A stretch of DNA of 51,966 bases, taken from assembly GCA_023387695.1 (NCBI GenBank), contig JAEWHT010000242.1, forward strand, positions 1 through 51,966, in the 5' to 3' direction. Origin of the DNA: Pseudomonadota bacterium (lineage in GTDB: Bacteria > Pseudomonadota > Alphaproteobacteria > Rhizobiales > Xanthobacteraceae). The notes under the pieces are model-generated. The model was not told the origin of the DNA. It saw nothing but the letters and a program-made list of their open reading frames with translations, and searched no databases. Shown here one piece after another: positions 39,368-48,287 of the stretch. Numbering within the stretch: the first letter of the stretch is position 1; every line of letters begins with the position of its first letter. Position numbers and translations under genes: made by a program.

Positions 39368-42205
39368 GTGCCGGACACTAACGACCAGGACTCGGCCATT
39401 TCCTTCGGGGCTTTCCGGCTATTTCCCCGATCACGGCTTCTTGAGAAGGATGGTGTGCCGCTGCATCTCGGCGGCCGCGCGCTCGACATCCTCATTTTTC
39501 TTGCCGAGCGAGCCGGCGAAGTCGTCGACAAGCGGGAATTGGTCAAACGAGTCTGGGCCGACGTGAATGTCGACGAAGGCAGCCTGCGCTTCCACATCAC
39601 GACCCTGCGCAAGGCCCTGGGGGGCGCCGGCGAAGGTGCACGCTACGTCGTCAACGTGCCTGGCCGTGGCTATTGCTTCACGGCGCCGCTGATCGCGGCT
39701 CCGGTTGCGGAGGCCCGGCCGGCCGTGACTGTCGCCTCGCCCCGGTCCCTGCCCACCCCGCTCGCGAAGATGATTGGCCGCGATGACGCCGTCGAAAGGA
39801 TTGCGGCCGAGCTGTCGCTGCATCGTTTCGTCACCATCGTCGGCCCGGGCGGCATCGGCAAGACCTCGGTCGCGCTTGCGGTGGCGCACGGTCAGCGCGC
39901 GAGCTTCGAGGACCACGTTTGCTTCGTCGATTTTGGCGCAGTGACGGACCCACGGCTCGTTCCCGGCACGATCGCCGCGGCTCTCGGCCTGACCGTCAAT
40001 TCCGAGGATCCGATACCGGGATTGCTGCTGTCACTGCGCAACCGCCGAACGCTGCTGCTTCTCGACAGCTGCGAGCATATCATCGACGCGCTCGCCCCCC
40101 TGGCGGAGCGCATCGTACGCGAGGCACCGGAGCTGCATGTTATCGCCACCAGCCGCGAATCCTTCCGCGCCGAAGGCGAGAGAGTGTTCCGGCTGTTTCC
40201 GCTTGATTGTCCGCCGCAGCGCGACGACCTCAGCATGGCTGATATCCTTGCCTATCCGGCAAGCCAGCTCTTCGTCGAGCGGATCGCCGAAAGCCTGAGC
40301 GAATTCGAGCTCAGTGAGGAGGATGCACCTCTCGTCGCCGATATCTGCCGTCGCTTGGACGGCATTGCACTCGCGATCGAGCTTGCCGCCGGACGGGTCA
40401 ACGCGTACGGGATCGCCGGCACGGCCTCGCTGCTCGACAGCCGCTTCTCGCTGCTGTGGCGGGGACGCCGGACCGCGATTCCCAGGCACCAGACGTTGAG
40501 TGCGGCGCTGAGCTGGAGCTATGATCTGCTGCCCGCGACCGAAAGCGCGACCTTGCGCGGATTGTCGGTCTTCGTCGGGCCATTCACGCTGGAAGCAGCC
40601 CTCGCCGTCGCCGCAAGTCAGGGAATCGATGAAGCAGAGGCGGTCGAGGCCGTCTCGAATCTGCTGTCGAAATCCCTGATCGCGACGTCCCCCGCAGAAC
40701 GGCGGCTGAGATATCGCCTGCTGGACACAACCCGCGCCTTCGTCGGCGACAAGCTCGTCGAAAGCGGCGAGGCCACTCGTGTGGCGCGCGCCCACGCCGA
40801 GTATTTCCGCGACTTCCTGCACGACATTTCGGTGAAATCGGCGGGCATGCAGAATGCCGGCGGCTTCCTGCCCTATGCCGACCATCTGCCAAATGTTCGG
40901 GCCGCGCTGACCTGGAGCTTCTCGGAGGATGGTGACCGCGCGATCGCCATAGACCTGGCTGCGTCGGCTGCGCAATTCTTCCTCGAACTGACCTTGCTGA
41001 CGGAGTGTCACAGCTGGACCCAGCAGGCGCTCGCCTCTGCCGACGGGATCGATGGTCGCAAGGAGATGGCGTTGCAGGCTGCCCTCGGCGTCTCCGTGAT
41101 GTTCACGCAAGGCAACACGGAAGGGGTCAAGTCGGCATTCACGCGAAGCCTGCAACTGGCGGAGGGCCTCGACGAACTGCACTGGCAGCTCTGGCTCTTG
41201 CGTGGGCTGCACATCTACCTGACCCGGGTCGGAGATTTTCACGGTGCGCTCGGCACTGGCGAACAGGGCCAAAGCGTCGCCAGGAAGCTGAACGATCCGA
41301 CCAGCACGCTCAACGTCGAGTGGATGCTCGGCGTGGCGCATCATCTGATCGGCAACCAGGATAAGGCCGTCCAGTTCTGCGAAAGCGCGATGGTGCACGA
41401 TCCGGCCTCCCGACGGCTCAATATCGGCCATCTCGGTTATGATGACCGCATTGTCGCGCTGGTCGCCTTGGCGCGCGGGCTTTGGCTCAGCGGCCGGCCA
41501 GATCGTGCCGTCGAGGCGGCGAGGTTCACGGTGCGCCAGGCCGAGCTGCTCGAACAGCCCCTGACGCTCGGCATTTCCCTGATCTGGACCATCTATGTGT
41601 TTCTCTGGGTCGGCGACTGGGCCAGCGCCGAGAGCCTGATCGAGCGGCTGATCGACCACTCCGCGCGGCACTTCCTCGGCCCCTATCATGCCGTCGGGAT
41701 CGGCCAGAAGGGCGAGCTCCTGCTCCGTCGCGGCGATATCGCCGGCGGGATCGAGCATCTTCGCCGCAGCCAGGCGACCTTGTACGCCACGCGGCACCGG
41801 ATCATGACCACGGTGTTCGCAACGGCGCTCGCGGAGGGGCTGGCCGCCCAGAACGAGGCTGATGAGGCCTTGCGCATGATCGACGAGGCGATCGCCCAGA
41901 TCGGCGATCACGGCGAATCCTTCGACATGCCGGAAATGCTTCGGGTCAAGGCGGACATCCTGGTCCGGTCCGCCGGGTCGACCGAAGCCGAAGCGCTTCT
42001 CCAGAAATCGCTGGCCTTGTCGCGCCGGCAATGTGCGCGCGGCTGGGAGCTGCGGGGGGCAATGAGCCTCGCCGGCATCTGGCAGCGGGCCGGGCGAAAG
42101 GGCGACGCGCAAGCCTTGCTCGCACCGCTGGTCGCGCAATATCAGGAAGGCCTGTCGAGCCGCGACCTGGTCACCGCCAGGAAACTTCTGAGCGCCTTGA
42201 ATTAG
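39368..42205 (+). CDS. winged-helix + NB-ARC-type ATPase + helical-repeat transcriptional regulator (regulator 2)
   Basis: 945 residues from GTG 39368. Same architecture as regulator 1: OmpR-type winged helix (about 8-107), Walker A GPGGIGKT at 159-166, Walker B 'LLLLDSCEHIIDAL', 'RRLDGIALAIELAAGRVNAYG', then a helical tail. By hand count about 85 of the first 100 aligned residues are identical to regulator 1, and similarity stays high through the ATPase. Beyond about residue 470 the tails share little. An out-of-frame ATG seven bases upstream opens a six-codon frame overlapping the start, and no Shine-Dalgarno sequence is visible. It probably binds the same or similar DNA but answers a different signal. 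Confidence 0.88.
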   Translation: MPDTNDQDSAISFGAFRLFPRSRLLEKDGVPLHLGGRALDILIFLAERAGEVVDKRELVKRVWADVNVDEGSLRFHITTLRKALGGAGEGARYVVNVPGRGYCFTAPLIAAPVAEARPAVTVASPRSLPTPLAKMIGRDDAVERIAAELSLHRFVTIVGPGGIGKTSVALAVAHGQRASFEDHVCFVDFGAVTDPRLVPGTIAAALGLTVNSEDPIPGLLLSLRNRRTLLLLDSCEHIIDALAPLAERIVREAPELHVIATSRESFRAEGERVFRLFPLDCPPQRDDLSMADILAYPASQLFVERIAESLSEFELSEEDAPLVADICRRLDGIALAIELAAGRVNAYGIAGTASLLDSRFSLLWRGRRTAIPRHQTLSAALSWSYDLLPATESATLRGLSVFVGPFTLEAALAVAASQGIDEAEAVEAVSNLLSKSLIATSPAERRLRYRLLDTTRAFVGDKLVESGEATRVARAHAEYFRDFLHDISVKSAGMQNAGGFLPYADHLPNVRAALTWSFSEDGDRAIAIDLAASAAQFFLELTLLTECHSWTQQALASADGIDGRKEMALQAALGVSVMFTQGNTEGVKSAFTRSLQLAEGLDELHWQLWLLRGLHIYLTRVGDFHGALGTGEQGQSVARKLNDPTSTLNVEWMLGVAHHLIGNQDKAVQFCESAMVHDPASRRLNIGHLGYDDRIVALVALARGLWLSGRPDRAVEAARFTVRQAELLEQPLTLGISLIWTIYVFLWVGDWASAESLIERLIDHSARHFLGPYHAVGIGQKGELLLRRGDIAGGIEHLRRSQATLYATRHRIMTTVFATALAEGLAAQNEADEALRMIDEAIAQIGDHGESFDMPEMLRVKADILVRSAGSTEAEALLQKSLALSRRQCARGWELRGAMSLAGIWQRAGRKGDAQALLAPLVAQYQEGLSSRDLVTARKLLSALN

Positions 42206-42239
42206 GAGTATCTTCAACGGGATACCGCCCGATTGGGCT

Positions 42240-42264
42240 CTTGCAACTCCTAACAACTTCTAAC
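42240..42264 (+). promoter_or_regulatory. triple 10-bp-spaced direct repeat upstream of the unknown-function gene
   Basis: CTTGC 42240, CTAAC 42250, CTAAC 42260, five bases between copies, 59 bases before ATG 42324 and 34 bases after the regulator-2 stop. CATGGT 23 bases after the last copy is a weak -10 candidate. The extension is ACGC rather than GAGC. Confidence 0.55.
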
Positions 42265-42323
42265 ACGCCAAGCCGCCCGCGCCCCGCCATGGTGATGCCA
42301 ATTCGTGGTGGATGCAGTGAGAC

Positions 42324-43031
42324 ATGGCACTTCTTGACGATGCGATCGACGCCTGCGGCGGGCTGGCCCGCTGGAATAGCTTGAGCCGGTTCACACTGCA
42401 TCTATCCGTGGGCGGCAGCCTGTTTTCCGACGCAGGACATGCCCGCGAATTCAAGGACGTCACCGCGGAGGGATCGACGCGCACACAATCGGTCCGCTTC
42501 ACGGGAATCACCGGCGGCGAGCAGTCCGGTGCGTTTCAGCCGGATGCGATCACGATCGAAAGCCTTGATGGACAGGTGCTGCGGACCTGGCGCAATCCGA
42601 GCCTCGCGTTCCCCAGCAACGGCACACATGCGCTGGCGGACGAACTCCATTTGGTCTTCTTCTGCGGCGTCCAGATCTGGAACTATCTCACGACCCCGTT
42701 CCTCCTCGCCCGTCCCGACGTCGTGGTGGAAGAGCTGTCGCCGTGGCAGGAGAACAACGAGACTTGGCGCCGCCTCCGCGCGCAATTCCCGCCGGGCCTG
42801 ATCAGCCTCGCGTCCGAACAGATTTTCTATTTCGACGAGAATGCCTTCCAGCGACGGACCGATCACGATCTCCTCGGTGCGCACGTCGCGCACTATTCCT
42901 GGGCTCACGAAAAGTTCGGCGGCATCGTGGTGCCAACCCTGCGGCGCACGCTGGCGCTGCAGCCCGACGGAACCGTGATTGCCAAGCCCGTGCTGATCGA
43001 TGTCGAAATCTTCGACGCCGTCTTCGAGTGA
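42324..43031 (+). CDS. protein of unknown function
   Basis: 235 residues, not recognised. No signal peptide or membrane helix. The N-terminal 'IDACGGLARWNSLSRFTLHLSVGG' and later 'SEQIFYFDENAFQRRTDHDLLG' with 'FGGIVVPTLRRTLALQPDG' suggest a beta-rich fold, possibly like LolA-type lipid-carrier or outer-membrane-associated proteins, but I cannot assign a family. It lies directly after regulator 2 behind a triple CTAAC-type repeat, so it is probably a regulated target. No clear Shine-Dalgarno sequence (only GTGAG nearby). Confidence 0.75.
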   Translation: MALLDDAIDACGGLARWNSLSRFTLHLSVGGSLFSDAGHAREFKDVTAEGSTRTQSVRFTGITGGEQSGAFQPDAITIESLDGQVLRTWRNPSLAFPSNGTHALADELHLVFFCGVQIWNYLTTPFLLARPDVVVEELSPWQENNETWRRLRAQFPPGLISLASEQIFYFDENAFQRRTDHDLLGAHVAHYSWAHEKFGGIVVPTLRRTLALQPDGTVIAKPVLIDVEIFDAVFE

Positions 43032-43108
43032 TGGCTAAGCCAATGAAATATCGGCTCAAGCGTGCGCTCCCGCGACGAGCTGCCGCACCTCGCCCGCGCC
43101 CACACAAT

Positions 43109-43133
43109 CTAACAGGTCCTAATCACCCCTAAC
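43109..43133 (+). promoter_or_regulatory. triple 10-bp-spaced direct repeat upstream of the AraC-family gene
   Basis: CTAAC 43109, CTAAT 43119, CTAAC 43129 with five-base spacers, the last running into GAGC. TATCCT begins 23 bases after the last copy and is the most credible -10 of the set. 91 bases to ATG 43225, in a 193-base gap. Confidence 0.65.
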
Positions 43134-43224
43134 GAGCTTCCATGCCTCCTCACGCCTATCCTGCAAACATACCGAGGATGCGAGTCCACCGGTCACCGCG
43201 AACGAAGCTCAGAAGGAATAAGCG

Positions 43225-44217
43225 ATGCTGACCGAATTGCAGACGACCCACGGCCGGATCGAACTTTTCGCCCGTCCAGCGGATCATGAAGCCCCTCACG
43301 CGCTCCACGCGATCGCCCGGGAAAACCAGTGGCGGCAGATCGTGTGCAGCTCGAAAGCAGCGTTGGAGGACATCGCGATCTCGCGATGGGACGACGCTCG
43401 GGACGCTTCGTCGCACGCGGCGACGACGCCCGCCGACCGATATTTCGTCGGCATCGCCTTGAAGCCCACGCGCGCCATCCTGACCAGGGACCGCCGGGTC
43501 ATTTTCGACGGCATCATGCCGGCAGGCACGCTCTATGTCAGCGCGCCGTCACGACAGCTGGACGTGCAATTCCTGGCGCCCTGTGCCTTCCTGCATCTCC
43601 ACATCTCTGCCGAGCATTTCCCGACGCGATGGTCGCAGGGCACAGCCGAGGGTCTCGACGACCTCGTTCTGTTGCGCGATCCGCTGGCTGCGGGGCTGAC
43701 CAAGGCACTTGCCGAGCAAGGCGACGCCGCGGGGCATGAATTTGCCCATTGTATCGGTCAGATCCTTGCGATGCATTTGGCCCGGCCGGAACTGCCGCGC
43801 GCCAAGGTCAATGCGCTGCCGAAATGGCGTCTGCGGCGCGTCCAACAACATATCGCCGCGCATTTCGAACGCAGCATCAGCCTCTCCGAGCTCGCCAGCA
43901 TCGCCGGTCTGTCACGCATGCATTTCGCAGCACAGTTCCGCGCAGCGACCGGGTATCGTCCGCGTGAATACCTGCTCAATCACCGGATCGAACACGCCAA
44001 GTCGTTGCTGACGACGACCCAGCGGCCTCTGGCCGAGATCGCGCTTGCTGTCGGCTTCAGCACTCAGGCGCACTTCTCAACCGTATTCAAGCGCATCAGC
44101 GGCCAGACCCCGGCGCGATGGCGCGCGACCGCCAGCAACGTACGGCCTGACGTTGAAGCGCTGCCATACCGGCGTCGGTCCTGGGACGGCGACCGTTTCG
44201 CGGGGACGGCCGCATGA
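43225..44217 (+). CDS. AraC-family transcriptional regulator
   Basis: 330 residues, AAGGA upstream. The N-terminal two thirds are a sensing domain ('YFVGIALKPTRAILTRDRRVIFDGIMPAGTLYVSAPSRQLDVQF'). The C-terminal DNA-binding domain has 'ISLSELASIAGLSRMHFAAQFRAATGYRPREYLLNHRIEHAKSLL' and 'LAEIALAVGFSTQAHFSTVFKRISGQTPARWR', the two AraC helix-turn-helices. It resembles regulators of efflux or aromatic-stress genes. A triple repeat in its promoter places it inside the local regulon as a secondary regulator. A strong terminator follows. Confidence 0.92.
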   Translation: MLTELQTTHGRIELFARPADHEAPHALHAIARENQWRQIVCSSKAALEDIAISRWDDARDASSHAATTPADRYFVGIALKPTRAILTRDRRVIFDGIMPAGTLYVSAPSRQLDVQFLAPCAFLHLHISAEHFPTRWSQGTAEGLDDLVLLRDPLAAGLTKALAEQGDAAGHEFAHCIGQILAMHLARPELPRAKVNALPKWRLRRVQQHIAAHFERSISLSELASIAGLSRMHFAAQFRAATGYRPREYLLNHRIEHAKSLLTTTQRPLAEIALAVGFSTQAHFSTVFKRISGQTPARWRATASNVRPDVEALPYRRRSWDGDRFAGTAA

Positions 44218-44288
44218 CCGTGGTTTTGGCGTAGGCGCCCCGCTTGCGCCGGCTCGCGCCCTCTCCTCCCGGGCCACCGAGCCTCCTA

Positions 44289-44330
44289 GGGCCGCCCTGT
44301 ACCCCCCGCAGGACGGCCCCCTTTTCTTTT
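44289..44330 (+). terminator. rho-independent terminator after the AraC-family gene
   Basis: GGGCCGCCCTG (44289-44299) pairs with CAGGACGGCCC (44309-44319), one C/A mismatch, nine-base loop, then CC TTTT C TTTT. It ends + strand transcription ahead of the convergent peptide-transporter operon. The rest of the 202-base gap shows nothing else. Confidence 0.8.
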
Positions 44331-44419
44331 GCTGCCGAAATTCAGTGTCACGCGTGCGGGCCGGTGCGAGCGCAGCGTTGTCGCAGCACGTACGGGTGAT
44401 CTCACGCTGACGCAGCTCT

Positions 44420-45399
44420 CTAGCCCGCCGGCAGCGCATCCAGATGGCAGGCCACCCATTGCTCGCCTTCAGCTGAGCGAAGCTGCGGCTCTTCCGTTCG
44501 GCAGCGATCGAACACATACGGACAGCGGGTGTGGAAGCGGCAGCCTTTCGGAGGATTGATCGGGCTCGGCACATCACCGCCGAGGATGACGGGATTGCGC
44601 TTGGCGCCGGGCTCCGGCAGCGGCACCGCCGAGAGCAGCGCCTTGGTGTAGGGATGCCTCGGTGCGGCAAAGATTTCCCGACGCGGGGCGACCTCGACGA
44701 TCTTGCCGAGATACATCACCGCGACGCGGTGGGTCATGTGCTCGACGATCGCGAGATCATGGCTGATGAACAGCAGCGCCAGCCCGAACTCGCGCTGAAG
44801 ATCCTGCAACAGATTGACGATCTGCGCCTTGACCGAGACGTCGAGCGCCGAGACCGCTTCGTCGCAGACGATCAGCTCAGGCTCGGCCGCGAGCGCACGC
44901 GCAATGCCGATACGCTGACGCTGGCCGCCGGAGAATTCGTGCGGCCTGCGGTTCAACGCCTCTCGCGGCAGGCGCACTGTATCCATCAGCGCCGTTACGC
45001 GCGTCTCGAGATCGATTGCCGACTTGGCGAGGCCGAAATTGCGGATTGGTTCGGCGAGAATGTCGCGCACCCGCATGCGCGGATTGAGGCTCGAGAACGG
45101 ATCCTGGAACACCACCTGCACGCGCCGCCGCATCTGGCGCATCGTATTCGGATGCGCATCGTCGATGCGTTGGCCGTCGAGGATGACCTGGCCTGACGTC
45201 ACATCGAACAGCCGCAGGATCGCCCGACCGACCGTCGATTTGCCGCAACCGGATTCGCCGACCAGCGACAGCGTCTCGCCGCGCGCGATCTCGAACGAAA
45301 CGCCATCGACCGCGTAGACAAATTCGGTTTGCCGCCCGAACAGGCCCTTCTTGACCGGAAAATGCTTCTTGAGGTCGTTGACCTGGAGCAGCGGGGTAC

Positions 45400-45403
<4 letters not shown>
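44420..45403 (-). CDS. peptide/nickel ABC transporter ATP-binding protein (OppF/DppF-like)
   Basis: 327 residues; the start at 45403 (MSTPLLQVNDLKKHF) overlaps the upstream ATPase stop as ATGA. Walker A 'GESGCGKST', signature 'FSGGQRQRIGIARALA', Walker B 'LIVCDEAVSALDVSVKAQ', switch 'ISHDLAIVEHM'. The C-terminal oligopeptide-transporter extension contains 'GCRFHTRCPYVFDRCRTEEP', the Cys cluster that can bind an iron-sulfur centre in OppF/DppF. Last gene of a five-gene importer operon. Confidence 0.93.
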
Positions 45404-46389
<986 letters not shown>

Positions 46390-46408
46390 CGCAATCAGCC
46401 CCAGACCA

Positions 46409-47332
46409 TCAGAGACGCTTAGCCATGCGCGGATCGAGCGCATCGCGCAGACCGTCGCCGAGCAGGTTCACGGCAAGCACGGTGATGGAGAGGAAAGCCG
46501 CCGGGAAGAATACGATGTAGGGCTTGACCTGCCACAGCGCCCGCCCCTCGGCCATGATGTTGCCCCAGGACGGAATGGTGGGCGGCGTGCCGGCACCGAT
46601 GAACGACAGGATCGCCTCGGTGATCATGGCGCTGGCGCAGATATAGGTCGCCTGCACCAGCATCGGCGCGACCGTGTTGGGCAGGATGTGACGCAGGATG
46701 ATCATCGGCGTCCGCGTACCGCAGGCGACCGCCGCGTCAACATAGGGCTGCTCGCGCAGCGACAGCACCACGCTGCGGACAAGTCGCGAAACGCGCGGGA
46801 TTTCGGCGACGGTGATCGCGAGGATCACATTGCCGACGCTGCCGCGCGTCAGCGCCATCAGCGCAATCGCCAGCAGGATTGGCGGGATCGACATCAAGCC
46901 GTCCATGAAGCGCATCAGGATGCCGTCGGCCCAGCGGACGAAGCCCGAGACCATGCCGATGGCGAGACCGATCGCCGAGGCAAAAATCGCAACCGACAAC
47001 CCGACCGTGAGCGAAACCCGCGCGCCAAACAGCACGCGCGAATAGATATCGCGACCGAGCACGTCGGTACCGAACCAATAGGCTGCCGACGGCGCACGCG
47101 TGCGCTTGGCGGGCGCCAGCGCAGTTGGATCGACCGTCCAGAGATACGGCGCAAAGACCGCGATCAACACGAGCGCTAGCAGCAGCCCGCCGCCGAGCGC
47201 AACGGTGGGATGGCTGCGCAAGAACCCGATGAAGCCGCGCCGGATCGTGACCGGCCGCAGGATTTCGGGCAGCTGCGGCGCAAGGACAAGCCCGGCCGGA
47301 AGCGATTGCGGATTGACTGTCGTATCGGTCAA
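46409..47332 (-). CDS. peptide/nickel ABC transporter permease (DppC-like)
   Basis: 307 residues from TTG 47332, overlapping the upstream permease stop (TTGA). The N-terminal OppC_N segment is 'LRSHPTVALGGGLLLALVLIAVFAPYL'. The binding-protein-dependent permease core includes 'DVLGRDIYSRVLFGARVSLTVGLSVAIF' and the EAA loop 'EQPYVDAAVACGTRTPMIILRHILPNT'. It ends 'NLLGDGLRDALDPRMAKRL', the classic DppC terminus. Confidence 0.93.
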   Translation of the reverse strand: MTDTTVNPQSLPAGLVLAPQLPEILRPVTIRRGFIGFLRSHPTVALGGGLLLALVLIAVFAPYLWTVDPTALAPAKRTRAPSAAYWFGTDVLGRDIYSRVLFGARVSLTVGLSVAIFASAIGLAIGMVSGFVRWADGILMRFMDGLMSIPPILLAIALMALTRGSVGNVILAITVAEIPRVSRLVRSVVLSLREQPYVDAAVACGTRTPMIILRHILPNTVAPMLVQATYICASAMITEAILSFIGAGTPPTIPSWGNIMAEGRALWQVKPYIVFFPAAFLSITVLAVNLLGDGLRDALDPRMAKRL

Positions 47333-48270
47333 TAGCGGATCCTCGGGTCAACGAGCGTATAGGTGACGTCGATCATCAGGTTGACGAGGACATAGACGAA
47401 GCTGAACAGCAGCACGATGCCCTGGATGACGGGATAGTCGCGGCGCAGGATCGCATCGATGGTGAGGCGGCCGAGACCGGGGATCGCGAACACGCTTTCC
47501 GTCACGACGGCGCCGCCGATCAGCAGCGCGATGCCGATCCCGATGACGGTCACGATCGGCACCGCTGCGTTCTTCAACGCGTGAATGAACAGGATGCCGC
47601 CCTGCCCCATGCCCTTGGCCTTGGCAGTGCGGATATAGTCCTGCTGCAGCACTTCGAGCATGGCAGCACGGGTGATGCGTGCGACCAGCGCGATGTAGAC
47701 GCAGCCGAGCGCAATCGCCGGCAGAATCAGGTTTTGCAGCCACGGCCAGAAGCCCTGGTTAAGCGGCGTATAGCCCTGCACGGGAAGCCATTCGAGCTCG
47801 AGCGCGAAGATGTAGGCCAGCACGTAGCCGACCACAAAGACCGGCAACGAGAAGCCGAACACGGCAAACCCCATGATGGCCCGATCAATGAAGCTGCCGG
47901 CCTTCCACGCCGCCACGACGCCGAGCGGCACCGCGACCACGATGGTGAGCAGGAGCGTGATCGCCATCAACGAGAGCGTCGGCCCGAGACGCTGCCCGAT
48001 CATCGTCGACACCGGAAGACTGGTGAAGATCGAGGTACCGAGATCGCCGTGCAGGATACGCCAGACCCAGCTTCCAAACTGGATCAGGAACGGCCGGTCA
48101 AGGCCGAGGCTCTGGCGAATGCGCTCCACATCCTCCGGGCTTGCCTGGTCGCCCGCGATCACCACGGCGGGATCACCCGGTGCGATATAGAGCAGGCTGA
48201 ACACGAACAGCGCGACGATTGCCATCACTGGCAAGGTCGCGACGACGCGACGGAGGATGTAGGAGAGCAT
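47329..48270 (-). CDS. peptide/nickel ABC transporter permease (DppB-like)
   Basis: 313 residues. It starts 'MLSYILRRVVATLPVMAIVALFVFSLLYIAPGDPA', the DppB signature. It carries the EAA loop 'LQQDYIRTAKAKGMGQGGILFIHALKNAAVPIVTVIG' and ends 'DVTYTLVDPRIRY' as expected. Begins 17 bases after the binding-protein gene and overlaps the DppC-like gene. Confidence 0.94.
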   Translation of the reverse strand: MLSYILRRVVATLPVMAIVALFVFSLLYIAPGDPAVVIAGDQASPEDVERIRQSLGLDRPFLIQFGSWVWRILHGDLGTSIFTSLPVSTMIGQRLGPTLSLMAITLLLTIVVAVPLGVVAAWKAGSFIDRAIMGFAVFGFSLPVFVVGYVLAYIFALELEWLPVQGYTPLNQGFWPWLQNLILPAIALGCVYIALVARITRAAMLEVLQQDYIRTAKAKGMGQGGILFIHALKNAAVPIVTVIGIGIALLIGGAVVTESVFAIPGLGRLTIDAILRRDYPVIQGIVLLFSFVYVLVNLMIDVTYTLVDPRIRY

Positions 48271-48287
48271 CTGGCTTCAGCGTGCGA

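Noticed and set aside
40031..42256. 741-codon minus-strand open frame opposite regulator 2
   Set aside because: Shadow frame; the plus strand encodes unmistakable ATPase motifs and a close paralogue.
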